This document shows, piece after piece, positions 1 to 38,900 of a stretch of 64,000 nucleotides of DNA. The position numbers and the translations under genes were made by a program. The DNA comes from Maylandia zebra (taxonomy: Eukaryota > Chordata > Actinopteri > Cichliformes > Cichlidae), in assembly GCF_041146795.1 (NCBI RefSeq), contig NC_135185.1, positions 23,022,529 to 23,086,528 on the forward strand, in the 5' to 3' direction. Positions within the stretch are counted from its first letter, which is position 1; each line of letters opens with the position of its first letter. Under the pieces are notes generated by a model. That model saw only the letters and a list, made by a program, of their open reading frames with translations, had not been told where the DNA came from and did not search any database.

Positions 1-1399
1 CCTCTTGTAGTTCACATCAATTCTCTTGTAATTTCATTCTTACCGTAGACTAGGAATGTCTTGTTATTTCAGCTTGTTTCATTAACAGTTTCAACACTGT
101 TCAGCGAGTAGTTTACAGACATGTCTGCATCTTCCATGCAAACTGCTGAAGACCACAGCAATCACAAGCAGATCGATGCAGCACTGTACACCTCTTTGCA
201 ACCTCCAGTAATCACTTGCCAACTGTTTAAAACTAAGGTCTAAGAACAAAAGAAGAGAGCACAAAAAGCAAAGAAATGACTGAACTGTACAAATAGAAAA
301 GGCTAAATAACGTTGTCTTTAGCCAATAAGAGCAGTTTATTGTAACTGTGTTCGAGTTTGAATTACAATTAAAAATTTAAAAAATATTCTATTGGAGTCT
401 TTCTTCATTTGTGTTAATCATTTGTGTTTTCTCACAGTCCTTTTGAAAGTTCTGATTGATGGTTGATCATTGTGAAAGAAAGAACTCAAGTTTGACTATC
501 TCCATTAATATAGAGATCGAAAGTGCCTATGTCCTGCAGTTTTTGCTGGTGGGTTTATTTTAATTTTTTCTAAGTAGGAAAGGGACAACAGTCTTTAATC
601 ACATGTTTATATGTAATATAGGAGGACAGTTGAATAGTGGAACATCTGTGATGCACAGAAGTATTAGGTAGTATATAGTATAAGTAAGGTTAAGCTACTA
701 CATAATACAGCGGCACCCCAAAAAGTACAGTATATTTACACTGTAAGATGTAAAATTAAAAATTAACCATACAAAATGCCTGGAAATTTACTTAAAATGA
801 CTTACACTATAATTCTTCTTTCTTGTTAAATCTTGAACTATTACCCCCTTATTGTAGTCTATTTACTACTAAGTATTTGTAGGTAAATATAATTATATTG
901 TAATTCCAGGTGATAATATGTGGAAATTCCATTTAATTCTAAGATAATTACACCCTTTGTCAGGCCCGTATTAAAAAGTGTTTGTTACCTGAAGCACTTT
1001 GTTACTTCCCACCTCTGACCATTGGGAAACAAGCTAAAAGAGACAATGGTAAGTCCTTGGTTAGTGCTATTGCCAAGAGCTGGCAATACTTTCTTTTCAA
1101 ATATCTTTAAGTGGGTGCTGCTTTTTTTGTCAGTGGTTTTAATAATACGGCTTATTAAATTATGTATTTTCTGCTTCTCACTTCTTACACTTTTAAAAAA
1201 TAATGTCCTTTCACATAGTTTACTTAAATCAGGAAAATAATTTTAGGCAACAACACTAACAACAACAATAATAATGAATATAAAAAGAAAAAGGATTTTG
1301 ACAGTCTTTGTTTTTAATTAGTGAATCAATTATCAGCGAAATTTGCAGTTCACCGTCTAAGGCACGTCTTATTAGTTAATCATTTATTGCTGAGAGGTT

Positions 1400-1900
1400 C
1401 AGTAATTTTGAACAGGCAACATTGTGGTTGCCTAATGAGCCTGTCAGGACCCGCCCACTCCACAGCGGATCATGAATTCAGGAAGCTACCGAGCCGGCTT
1501 CGGTGAGACTAAATCATTAATTTTCTGTGTTGTGGAGCTTCATACGCTTGTAGCTAAGGCTGTTTATTGTCTTTTCAACAGAATTTGACAATTTGTGCGT
1601 GTAAGTAAACAAAAACAGGTGCAATCGGGCAGTTTTGCTTTTGTGCGGGAGGCGTTAGCTAGCATTAATTTCAGGTAGCGCTAGCTCGCCGTGAGTTTTC
1701 CGGCTTTGAATGGGCTCTGAAGAGTAAATATAGCAGACATTAGAGCTGGTTAAACCAGTAAAATTTGAACGTGTGAGGTGTTTGTTACAATTAGCAGTTA
1801 ACTCGTGATTACAGCTATTATGACAGCTCTGAGGGTTGTCATTGAGACAGCCCGGATGTCCAAACTGTGCACTCATTGGACGGATGAGCCACGCTGAACT
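1400..1900 (+). promoter_or_regulatory. uggt1: Possible uggt1 promoter and non-coding first exon
   Basis: This is the only stretch upstream of uggt1 with several CpGs. It has a GC-box-like CCCGCCC near 1450, an ATTGG motif near 1907 just beyond its end, and a splice-donor-like GTGAGA at 1503. The first coding exon at 5697 has a 3' splice acceptor and so needs an upstream exon. No transcript evidence can be seen, and the distance (4.2 kb) is plausible but unproven. Confidence 0.3.
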
Positions 1901-4199
1901 CTCCCATTGGATAGAAATGATGGCACGTTTTGTTTACAGCCTCAGCATCCTGCTCTGCTGTAATTAAGCGTAACACTATTAAAGAAATCTGTAACGTTAT
2001 GATATGGCGATGAAGGGTTCATGCATTTCCTCCTCGTCAGTTTGTCTCTTCTTTTTGTCCTCTCAGACCTTATATCTTAGAGTTATTTAGAGTTTGACTT
2101 GCTGGTCACCCAGGTGTCTTTCAATGAAGTGTAGTGTACCCAGCAGATTATACATAACCACTGGTTCACTACCCATTGGTTGTTTTGTGGTAGGGTATTT
2201 GAACTCGCCCTTTGGCCCAAAAAACACACTCGCCCCTTCTACCAGGCAGAGTATCATTATTGACCATAGCAAGATAACTTCCAACTACTGTGATATTGGA
2301 TTAGTTACAGCAACACCACCAGCCTGAACCACTGATAGGATGCAGAATGGGTCCATTCTTTCACTGTGTACCTTCTGCTGTAGCCAGCCTGCTTTAAAGT
2401 TTGATGTTTTGTGCATTCAGGGATGCTCTTCTGCATACATTGGTTACAACCAGTGGTAATTTGTGTCTTATTCCCTTTCTTCCTCATTTCTGCCATCAGA
2501 ATGGGGAAGAACTTTACATGCCTATATTAATTGAGTTTCTGTCATGTGATTGGCTTATTAGATATTTGTGTTTAAAAGCATTTGAACAGCTGTAAAGATG
2601 AACTGGCAGGACACTTTTACATTTACTGGTGCTGGCTTTTGTCATTATATATTTATAGTCTATTCTTTGGAGATCTCTATCACCAGTTCCTGTAATAATG
2701 TCTCTGACTGAAGTAGGCAGCACTCGATTGATCAATTTTGTGTGGAAGAAGAGTGAAATGATACTTGATAGTATCAGGCTATATGTGAACATGCACAGAG
2801 CCTGAGGCGAAAGGTCTAGGTTAGTAGACAAAGCTGATAACTGCTGTTTTGATACCTGTTAATTCTGACCAGGTTTTTAGAGTTTATTGAGCCAGGTAAC
2901 ACAAAGAAACAAGGTTACTGGTGCATCCTCTTTAGGCCTTTAAAGGCTCTAAGGCTTTTTTTTTTAAGCCGTTCTAAATACTGAACTCCTAAAAAAATAT
3001 TTCTAAAATGCAACAATATGGAAAACCTGGCATCATACCGATGTTTAAATTTGACAGATGATCCTGATACCAGCATTAATTATTTATTTCATTAATTTTT
3101 CATTGCTGTTTATTTGTCTTTGTTGAGCTCTGATCCAGGGCAAAAAATGATCAGACACAAAAAAAGTAAACCTCAGCCACCACCTTTGGTAAATGTTATT
3201 TTGTTTCCACACGGTAATCGGCAAGGTCTGACATTGCTGTGTGGTTAATAGCTGTGCATCCCAAAAGCAAGAAGAAAAATTGTCATATTAACATACGATA
3301 AAATATAACTAATATAACTTTTACAATCGTGAATAGGAAGCATTGTGTTACGTTATTTGCAGCTAAACTTGCACAGGTAAATGATTCTGCATAATATGAG
3401 GAATAAAATGTTTAAAAATCCAGCTTTGTTTAGATTAATTACAGTTTTTTTCCCATGAAGTGATAAATAATGACCAGGTGTTTCTTTTCTTTAATATTTA
3501 ATTTATGTGTATTCTTGTATAATTGCTAAGTAGTCAAACATGTAGAATCAGTTGCACAGCTTGAGGAGATGATCTGGTACCTTGCTTTAGGTGAACACTT
3601 CACAACCGTGTTTGAATTTCTTAGCAAATTATCAGTATCCTACTGTGCCTGGCAAGCCTTATGTTGTCGGCAGCACTGCTGAAGGCGGTATCACGGTGTT
3701 AATAAGGAGTCTTAAGGATATTTTCTGACACTACACTTGTTGAAGCAGCGCAATGTGTCCTACTATTAAGATGATTATAAAGTCTAGACCACATAATCAT
3801 ACATATGTGTAAAACAATAATATTAATTTTGTTTATTTTAATTTTAAATGACTAACTTGGAACCATTTATTGTTTGAGCAGACTTTTTATTTAATAACAG
3901 GATTTGATCAGATCTCAATATTATTCAGTGGAAAGCTGATAAAAGCCTGTTATGCACACCCTGTGGCACTGAATAATGGATCGTTCAGTGCCGTCAGAAA
4001 TTAGAGTTCACCCACCATACTGTGGTCTTACAAATACATACAAAGGCAAAAACAACGCTCATTTTGTCCATTAAAATATAAGAATTGTTTGTCCTTGCTA
4101 CTGAAACAGTTTTGCGTGTAGTTTAGTTAACAGACTAACATAAAAAGACCGCAAAGGAAGAACTAACTCCTTCCATCTATTTATTTTGTTGTCTGTTTA

Positions 4200-4570
4200 T
4201 CGGAGCCGGGTTGCGGGCGCAGCAGCCTGAGCAGAGAAACCCAGACTTCCTCCTATCCAGGCCACCTCCTCCAGCTTATCCGGGAGAACACCGTGGCCTT
4301 CCTAGGGCTGCTGAGAGATATAGTTGCTCCAGTGTGTCCCGAGACTACCGCACGGCCTCCTCCTGGTAGGACATACCCACCTCACCCAGGAGGCTTCCTA
4401 ATCAGATGCCCAACCCATCTCAACTGGCACTTTTCAATGTGGAGGAGCAGTGGCTTTACTCTGAGACCCTCTCAATTGACTAAAATCTTTACCCTGTCTC
4501 TAAGGGCAATCCCAGCCGCCCTTCTGAGGGAGCTCATTTCTCCCACTTGCATCCACCATCTCATCCTTTT
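4200..4570 (+). repeat. Interspersed LINE-type 3' repeat fragment
   Basis: The text has the wording of a very common fish non-LTR retrotransposon 3' end: a stretch about a vertical 'gtggaggagcag' block, then 'accctgtctctaaggg' and a final block ending in 'catctcatcc'. I recognise it from many teleost introns but cannot name the family with certainty. It is GC-richer than its surroundings and has no long open frame of its own. Confidence 0.55.
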
Positions 4571-4806
4571 GCTTGTGACCAATAAACGAGTGAGGTGGGG
4601 ACTTAAATCGACCTTGCTCAGGAAGGCTAACTTTATTTTTGTCATATTGCTGTGCAATATAAATACAATAAAATCAACCAATTATGTTAAAATCAGTGCC
4701 CTTACAGCCACTGAATATTTGGTGTTTAATTAAGGTGAAATCCAAATATAAGTTGCTAAAAATAATATCATTTGGAAATGTTGTTTGCAAGAACTCATGA
4801 GAGCAT

Positions 4807-4857
4807 AAATGAAATTATATGATAAGCAAAAATGAAATTATATGATAAGCAAAAATG
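4807..4857. repeat. 23-bp tandem duplication (2.2 copies)
   Basis: Two identical adjacent 23-bp units occupy 4807-4829 and 4830-4852, followed by the first five bases of a third. The unit is AT-rich. It looks like simple replication slippage. Confidence 0.85.
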
Positions 4858-5710
4858 TGTAAAAATGGCAACATGTGTTTTCTATTTAAGAGCTGTTGCT
4901 CTTTCTTCAGAGGTCTCTTTGAAACATTTCCTTGTTTCAGGAGCTTTTACTCTGAGTTGAGATGTTGTATCCTACGGAGGGTCTTTTGAAGCAAATTCTA
5001 GGTAAAAAAAAAAAAAGCACCACGGTACAAAGGTTAGAACTGCACATAGACGGCCTCATTTGATCCCTGTGTTCCCTAAGTCCATATGGCCCCATCCATG
5101 AAGAAAACCAAGGTTTAAATATGTTCAATTCAAAGGTCATCTTTAGTATATAAAAGTGTCAGCAAACAGTAGCACCAACGCATTAGGACAGAGTGTAAGC
5201 AACTAAATGTTATTAATATACAATTAATAATATATGTTGGTTATACACAGTAGTTGTAGTATGTTATATCTGTATGTTTTTATTTGAGAGATAATTAACT
5301 GCATTCTTGGAAATCTGCATAAACAGAGCTGAATTTGTTAAAGGAAATGATTTATTGTTATTAAAGGTTTGACAGTGGCTACATATTGTGTTGTATTTCC
5401 GTTTCCATGTTTTTATTGTCTTCATCTTTCAATGGCATCTTTGTGGTCACTGAGCTTGTAGTTTGTTAGGATCTGCCTCTGTGTTTTATCTCTGTTGGCA
5501 GTGAGATGTTCAGCCAATTCGTACAGAGCCAGATAACATTATAATCTACTTTGGTGGCTGAGTGGGCTCCGTTCTTCACTACCGCATAGCACAATGGGCG
5601 GGATGATACTATCATTCACACTGTTTATTTTGAGCTCGACTTTAACAGCAATGTGGAAATCTTTAGCCTCACTTCCCAACTCTTCTGTTCCCTCAGGTGT
5701 AGGCTTGAGG

Positions 5711-32064
<26,354 letters not shown>

Positions 32065-32790
32065 GGCGCTCGCTACGATGAGGCGCTGAACTGGACTCTG
32101 TTTAAAGAGTCTGCTTCAGAACGACGCTCCTCTCCTGCCTCGGGGACTGCTGACAGACTGACCGACTGGTTGAAACAATGTCCAGTTTTTTGTTCTTTTA
32201 TAGGTTTCGGTGACTGTGTGGGTGCAAACTGTGAGGATGTGTTTTGTGAAGCGAATCGTGCATTTTTTTTCTCCCTGTAGTTGATGTCAGTCTGTTTGCA
32301 CTGATTGGGATTCTGGTTCTGGCTTTTGTAGAAGCACAAAGGGAGGAGGACTTCAGAGAATGGTATTGCTGGTTCATTTTGGTGTTTATTTGCTGTATGT
32401 CAAACATCTGGTGCTGGGAACACTTTGCATTCGCTCATTTGAAGCTGTTTGGTTTTTCTCTGGATTGCATAAAGATACAAGTTCACGTGAAGGCTGTGAT
32501 TTTAAAGAAAACAAGGAGAAGCACTGTAAACTCTCACCCACAGGTGTTTGACCTGAAAATGAACATCAAAATCAGTAGGATTGTTGTCACTGTGACTCTC
32601 AGGTACAGATGTTGCAGCATAAAGTCAGAAGCTGATCAAAGTTATACTCTAAAGGGAAGAGGAGCCTTAAAAATTTGGCTTAAAGCAAAAGTGATTTCTG
32701 TTCTTTGGTAACATTGATGGATTTGTCATCTTCATCTTGTTTCGGCTGTCAGATATTTTTGTTAAATAAACTCCGATTAATGGGTGGTCC
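32065..32790 (+). other. uggt1: uggt1 3' UTR with poly(A) signal
   Basis: Non-coding sequence after the TGA at 32062-32064. An AATAAA hexamer at 32765-32770 is followed by a GT/T-rich stretch, as expected downstream of a cleavage site. No other signal nearby is as good. Confidence 0.75.
32765..32770 (+). promoter_or_regulatory. uggt1: AATAAA poly(A) signal of uggt1
   Basis: Canonical hexamer about 700 nt after the stop codon, with a GT-rich stretch (32784-32805) just downstream. Confidence 0.7.
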
Positions 32791-32889
32791 AGTGTATTTT
32801 TGTTTACATGTGATTACTTGAACAATATTCTGCTTTAACTATTTACGTCCTATGCAGATTCTCCTAATCCTGGTGAGAAAGCTAGTTAG

Positions 32890-33640
32890 CAGCCAGATAA
32901 GTACACTGCTGAAAAAGGAAACATTGGATCACATGATAACAGCAAGTCCGTTAAACTTCAGGGATATCATTCTGTCCTGGTAGGAAGCATGAACCACTGT
33001 GAGTCCAGATCACCTGCTCTGGTGCAAATCGCAGTGACATCAGAGGCAACAACCAGACTGCCCCTGTAGCCCTCGTGACTGCTTTTTCTCTAGTTTTGGT
33101 TTTTGCCTAGTGTCCTTGTCACATCTGGCAGCATGAGGCAGTACCTGCAGCCCATGCTTGCTGTCAAAAGAAGCTTTGCTGTGTCTCCCAGCACAGCCTC
33201 AAGACTGTGGAGGAGCTGCAAGGAGGAACGGGAGAGTAGCCAGAGCCCTACAACATGACCTCCAGCAAGGTATTCATGTGCAGGCTGTCTGAATCAGAGT
33301 CCACGAGGGTGGTGTGAGGGCCTGACGTCCCTTTGTGGGACCTTTTCACCCCAGCACTGCGCAGCTTGACAGAACACCAGAACTGGCCGGTCTGACGCTG
33401 GGACTCCGTTCTCCCATGTGAAGAGCAGATTCACTCTGAGCCTGAAAGAGTGTGGAGAAGCTGGGCAAATGTTTCACTGCTTCCAACATCATCCAGCATG
33501 ACAGGTTTGGCAGTGGGTCAGTGGTGATCTGGGGGATTCATATCCTTCAGTCACACAGACCTCCACAGGCTGCGCTGGCGTTACCAGGATGGCATCATCA
33601 GACTGATTATGCAGGCCAATAACTAGACTGTGTAGGTAGT
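32890..33640 (+). mobile_element. Tc1-like transposon remnant in the uggt1/sp3 gap
   Basis: Decayed copy of a second fish Tc1-like family. Left-end wording 'ggatcacatgataacagca' and 'ttaaacttcagggatatca' occurs near 32930-32970. It is followed by transposase pieces reading + ('tttgctgtgtctcccagca' at 33174, 'gaccgg'-type core at 33505, 'gcatgacaggtttggcagt' at 33496). Many indels; no open frame. With this removed, the 32.8-34.2 kb gap between the two genes contains nothing that I recognise. Confidence 0.8.
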
Positions 33641-34185
33641 TCCTGGATGACAAAGTAGTGATGTCACTTCCTTGCACCAATCTGAATCCACATGAGAAAC
33701 CAGCCTTTCTGAAAAACACCTAGGATTATCAAATTTATCTCTTAGGTGCATTTACTGTGAGACTAAAGTTTCCACTGTGATTATGTCACAGCTAGAAGTG
33801 TAATGAAGACAGTATGGATATTAACAGTGTACCTTTTTTGCATATAAGACTGGGAAACGACCCCTCTCACACATGTAGCATGTCGTGATGGTTCTTGTTC
33901 TCACATTATGCACAGCTGAGTTTCTTAAAAACAGATCTGATGGCAACATCTGGATCTGCCACAATGCCGTTTAATATTACAGATCTACTTTTTCCAGAGC
34001 AGCGATTCATACTGTGATCTCGTTGCACATCACTGCTGGTCTCTTCCTTTCCCCCATTGTTTACTGTCATCTTACCTCTACCAACCATCAGCATCTGCAT
34101 ACTCTCTAAAGCGTAACTCTCTTGGTGCAGGGCGTCCCATTTCTGCCCCCGACACACAAAACGTGTTACTGGAAGGTTTCAGACT

Positions 34186-34191
34186 TTTATT
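34186..34191 (-). promoter_or_regulatory. sp3: AATAAA poly(A) signal of sp3
   Basis: Reverse complement of TTTATT, 1.7 kb after the stop codon. It is the last canonical hexamer before the intergenic Tc1-like remnant. Confidence 0.6.
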
Positions 34192-34247
34192 GTGATCCAT
34201 TTGAAAAAAGGTTTTACAAAAAGGTAACATTCAATTTTTACACCAAT

Positions 34248-34283
<36 letters not shown>

Positions 34284-35561
34284 CTTAAAATAAGGTTTTG
34301 ATACAACAAAATTCAGTTAACTAATGGCTTCTATGAACAATGTGAAAATAAGATAATATACATGTAAATGAATGCTACAAAGATGAGGACGAACAAAGGG
34401 ATTACATCAATTAAAATAAAAAATAAAAACACACAAACAATGGCATTGATTGTTTTGCTTTTTCACTTGAGTGACATCTGGCCAGAATTACCAACAGAGC
34501 GGTTATTGCAAAACGAATCCCACAGCGTGTGGCGTGCAACTGGAATGTGATGACACAAAAAGAAGCAGGGGGGGGAAAAAAAAAAAAAAAAAAAAAAAAA
34601 GTAGAACTGCCTTTAATGAGGCCGATTTGATGCATCCGTTTTCTTCACATGGCAACACTGGTGTGTGCAGACTCCTCCTGCAGCCAACAAATAACCCAGA
34701 ACGCTTTAAAACCTATGATTCCCATCATCGTGTGGCTTCAACATAGACGACACCCAGACCAGCAAAGAGACGTGGAGAACTGAAACATAACAAGAATTAA
34801 CCCCCCCCCCCCCCCCCCCAAAAAGGAAAAAAAAGGATGTGGTGTTTCTTTAAATGTTGACAAGCACAGCGGACGGCGTGCTCATGAAAACAGATGCTGA
34901 AAGAAGTTGCTTGCATTTGTTTCCCCCTCCCCTCCCCTCGTCCTTGAGGCAAAAATGCAAACTTCAAACCGGTTAATGGTGGCACTGTCATCTTAACCTG
35001 ACCAGCCAGCTGCGCCCGTGCTCTGCGTCGAGCAGCGCGCGGCGTGACATCAGCACCGCTGCCCTGACTGGGCTGGAAAATAACCTGATTTGCCGTCTTA
35101 CTAAAGTCTGTAACGCCAAACGCGAAGCCCCTGTGAGCAGCTGGTTACCTTTAGCACGACGACAGTGAAGGGAGGGGGGTGGTACCAGACTGCTGGATTT
35201 TTTTCACTCTCAAGAAAAAAGCGAATCAGCACATTTCCAAAAAACATTTAAAAACTACTTTTAAAAAAACAAAACAAAAAGAACAAATCAAGGCAGCGGT
35301 GTGGACGCCGCGCCGCTTCAAACAGGGCGCTCAGATTTGTCACGACTCTCCCCGAGAGTTTCCACGGCTTCCTTTTCCCTCGGTCCGATTTCACAAACAC
35401 ATTTACCCCCGTTACAGTTACATCATCTGCAAAGCTTTTTCTTTAAAAACAAACAAAAAACCAACATGCACCTCCAGCATTTTATACAAGAGTATAATAC
35501 AAAATAAGGCATTTCATCGTGTTGAGTATTCATGTCGTGTTTTGAGTGTTAATGTGTGTTT

Positions 35562-35563
<2 letters not shown>

Positions 35564-35624
<61 letters not shown>
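35564..35624. repeat. (GT)n microsatellite in the sp3 3' UTR
   Basis: About 60 bp of GT (CA in the mRNA), followed by a short GA run. Confidence 0.95.
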
Positions 35625-35632
<8 letters not shown>

Positions 35633-35900
35633 CGTGTGTACATAGCAAACACATTTTAATGTTATTTCTTTTTGCCCGCCTATAAAAAGACTGCAAAAAA
35701 CAAACATAAAGTCAAGATAACTCTTACTTAAAATATATATATTTGTCATATACATTTAGGTATATATTCATATGTAAAAAAAAACAAAACAAGGAAAAAA
35801 AAAAGGGGGGGGAAGAGGGGAAGAGAAAAGCCCAAGAGGTCCCTTTTGATAGGCCAGTTCTCAAAAAGCCACCTCACCACATCAACCCCCACCCACCCCC

Positions 35901-38900
35901 TCATTCCATGACCTCGCTGGGCGCCACTGTGACCAGCTGCAAGGGGATCTCCTGATTGGCTACAAGGTCGTGCGCGTTGGTGGCCTGGAGGATGAGCGTT
36001 GTTCCGTCCGTGTTGATGATGGCGTCGGAGGTGGGCGGAGACGTGGAGGGAGGCACCCCGCCTTTTTTATTCTGGTGAGTCTTTATGTGCTTGGCCAGGT
36101 GGTCGCTCCGCATGAACCTCTTGGAGCACTCTGAGCACACAAACTTCTTCTCCCCTGCAGGGTCCAACAAGCACACATCAGTGGCGACGCACATTTTTGT
36201 CTCCAACTAATTGAACTGGAGCATTTGGAGACTTTGTCGCTTGTTTCTAGCATCAGATCCTTCACTTAGCAGTGGGGACGGCTCCCTCGAGCCTACTCAG
36301 GACCCCATTTTAAGCATTTCCTTTCCAAAACCCTCTTCTTAGTGTAACTGTTAAATAGTTTTCAGCATCACATTAATTTAGAGTCATAACATTTCAGGGC
36401 CTTTACCTCACAATATAAAGCATGTTGACATGAATCTTGATTTTGAGCAAATAAAAGAAAGAAAAACATCCCTACAGCATGATGATGACGCTGCACACTG
36501 GACAATAGGGATGCCGTTAATGAGTTGCCTTTCCTCACTAAGATGCTACAGAGCAACTTTATTGCAACGCGACTTGATTTGCAGCCCTTGTCGAGGTCAT
36601 GTGACCTTTCCTCTCTTCCATACATCTTAAAAAATATGTGATGTTGAAACCATAGATCTCTAATCTGATTCTACACTGAACTTCCATCTCCTCAAAGGAA
36701 GTGTGGATCTCACTCATCGTGACCACTGGATTCTTGGAGTCACGTGAGCAAGAGCCTTCATCACCATCTACTCAGATTCACGACATCACCTGGTTGATCA
36801 GGTGACCATATGACCCAAGACTCAATGCAAAATCTGGGATCAGATCCTAAACTTTGGTTTCCTCCCTCACCGACTTAGAGGGTTTTCAAAATAAAAGCCA
36901 AAAAGGAACCCAAAGGCTTTACCAAGATAGCAAGACTGAGCAGCTACACCTCTACATTAATACTGCTGGAAGACTGTTGATGGATTTAATGATTTATTAA
37001 TGACAGACGGTCACATATTGCATCATTGTGATAGAAATGTGATCGCAGTAATGGGGTCAGATTTCTAAAGAAATCAGAGCCTGACTCTAGTTGTCGTTTA
37101 ACCCAAAGTATTAATTAAGGACAAGCACACATCACAAGTTTGTCATCACAGCCCCCGACTACATCTCAGGCTTTATCACAGCAACGGCAGCCTCGTTAAA
37201 ATGATTTAATAAAAATGCTTCATGCTGAGTTGATATTATCTGCTACTTAACTGCTCAGATGAACAATGATGTAATTTCAAGTGTTTATTAGCTGATTCAA
37301 TTCATTTCAACTACAAATAAAATAAAACTGATATCGCTGATGATCTGCTGTGAAGTGTCGGTTTCTCACTTTTTTTTCCCTTCGTGTTTCACACGTCTTT
37401 GCTGAACATTGCGTGATCGCAAACCAAAGCTCTGGACAGCAGCAGCAGCAGACATGAAAACATTTTGTAACTGTAACATTGTAACGGCAACGCGATCCCC
37501 ACATGAGCTCCGACCATAAAACTGTTACTTTGTTGTTATTCTTTTCTTTTTTTTCCCCAATTTCAAAACAAAAAGCGTGTCGACAGGTGATCTCACCTGT
37601 GTGCGTCCTCCTGTGTCTCTGCAGCTCGTCGCTCCTGGTGAATCTCTTCCCACAGAACATCCAGTTGCAGACGAAGGGTCTCTCGCCGCTGTGCCAGCGC
37701 AGGTGAGCTCGGAGGTGGGATGTCTTCCCGTAAACCTTGCCGCAGCCGGCGATGTGGCAGATGTGCTGCTTCTTCTTCCCCATACCTGAACCCCTGTGGA
37801 AACGAGGGAGAGTGAAGATAAGAGGGAAGTGCTTCCATTTTCCAAACTTTGCATTTACTAGTGTTTCCTTTTTTGTTCTGCTGGTCAAAGGTGAGCTCAG
37901 CACCTACACCTCCTGTTATCCATGGCGTGTGTGTGTGTGTGTGTTCTCAGAGGCCCACCTTCCTCCAGACTCTTTGCAGTTGGGGCAGGTGCAGGCGACT
38001 CTGCGGAGCCTTTTGCCCTCCCCGCTCGGCGTCTCCATGTCCTCGTCTCCCATCTGAACACGCAGGTTGTTCAAGTCGCTGGGGTTCAACGTGGAATCCC
38101 CGCTCAGCTGCCACTCCTCAGAGTCTGGCTCTTCCTTTATCTGGATACCTGAGCAGAGGAAAACAGAATGAAAGAGGGAGATTTAAGAAACTGTAAGGGA
38201 TTAACTAAATGAATGAAATGAGGAGTGATATATGCACAAGCATACAGCCACGTACCTGCTGGACTGTTTGCATCCTCTCCCTGCGAGTACTGGACCCCAG
38301 TTTGTGTTATAGAGTTAACTGTGACTGTTTGGAGGTTGGGCAGGCTGACCTGGCCTGTCTGGCCCAGGGGAAGGGTCTGGACTGGGGCTAAAGTCAACTG
38401 TTGGGCCTGGCCCTGACCCTGGGGCAGCTGAAGTCCTTGGAGTGACTGGACACCCTGAACCTAAGAGAGAAAACAGATGTTTTTGGGAATCTTATGGCAA
38501 AGCAAGCTCACCTGAAAGAGCAAAACAGCCCCTTGAACTTACCTGGAAGGTCTGCCACTGGATCTGTCCAGTAGCAGTGACAGTTTGGGCCTGGATGAGA
38601 AAGGTCCCAGGGTTGACCAGCTGCACGCTCTGTAGAGTCTGACCTGCTCCTGCAGTCAGGTCCTGACCCTGAGCCACCTGGGCTACCTGGGCCTGACTGT
38701 CCCCAGACAGCTGCAAGATGGGCTGTGAGATAGTGGTGGCATTGGAGGATGACACCTGCAGGAATAAATTACACTTTTAAACAAGGGCCAAAAAAGTAGA
38801 ATTCATATGTTTCCCCTTTTTTTTTTTTTTTTTTGAATGCAGTACTTTCTGCAGCGGAGAAACTGCACATTACCGCTTTATGTAAAGGCCCAAATAACAC

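Larger units (their letters stand above)
1..5696. other. Region upstream of uggt1 coding exons; no gene seen
   Basis: No open frame here resembles a known protein, and the short frames lack homology or splice logic. Bases are AT-rich apart from a mildly CpG-rich stretch around 1420-1900 that holds a GC-box-like CCCGCCC and an ATTGG (inverted CCAAT) motif. A GT donor-like site at 1503, in TTCG/GTGAGA, could end a non-coding first exon of uggt1. The first coding exon at 5697 opens with a good pyrimidine-rich acceptor, so a spliced 5' UTR is expected. That link is inference only. A LINE-like repeat lies at 4200-4570 and a 23-bp tandem duplication at 4807-4857. Confidence 0.5.
34170..35900 (-). 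other. sp3: sp3 3' UTR, rich in homopolymers and GT repeat
   Basis: Non-coding sequence after the sp3 stop. On the + strand it contains A runs at about 34252-34280 and 34567-34600, a C run at 34801-34819 (a G run in the mRNA), and (GT)n at 35564-35624. A TTTATT at 34186-34191 gives AATAAA on the - strand. About 1.7 kb, ending about 1.4 kb from the convergent uggt1 end. Confidence 0.7.

Noticed and set aside
1022-1240. 72-codon hydrophobic open frame upstream of uggt1
   Set aside because: AT-rich, no homology recognised, no splice or promoter context; consistent with chance.
5594-5710. In-frame upstream extension of the uggt1 start (MGGMILSF...)
   Set aside because: A strong splice acceptor ends at 5696, so this stretch is intronic. 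The ATG at 5711 gives a normal signal peptide.
35514-35755. Thr-His open frames near the sp3 3' UTR
   Set aside because: These are translations of a CA repeat in non-coding sequence.
37307-37903. 198-codon open frame extending the zinc-finger exon in both directions
   Set aside because: Both extensions pass canonical splice sites at 37597 and 37793; the true exon joins neighbours in frame.
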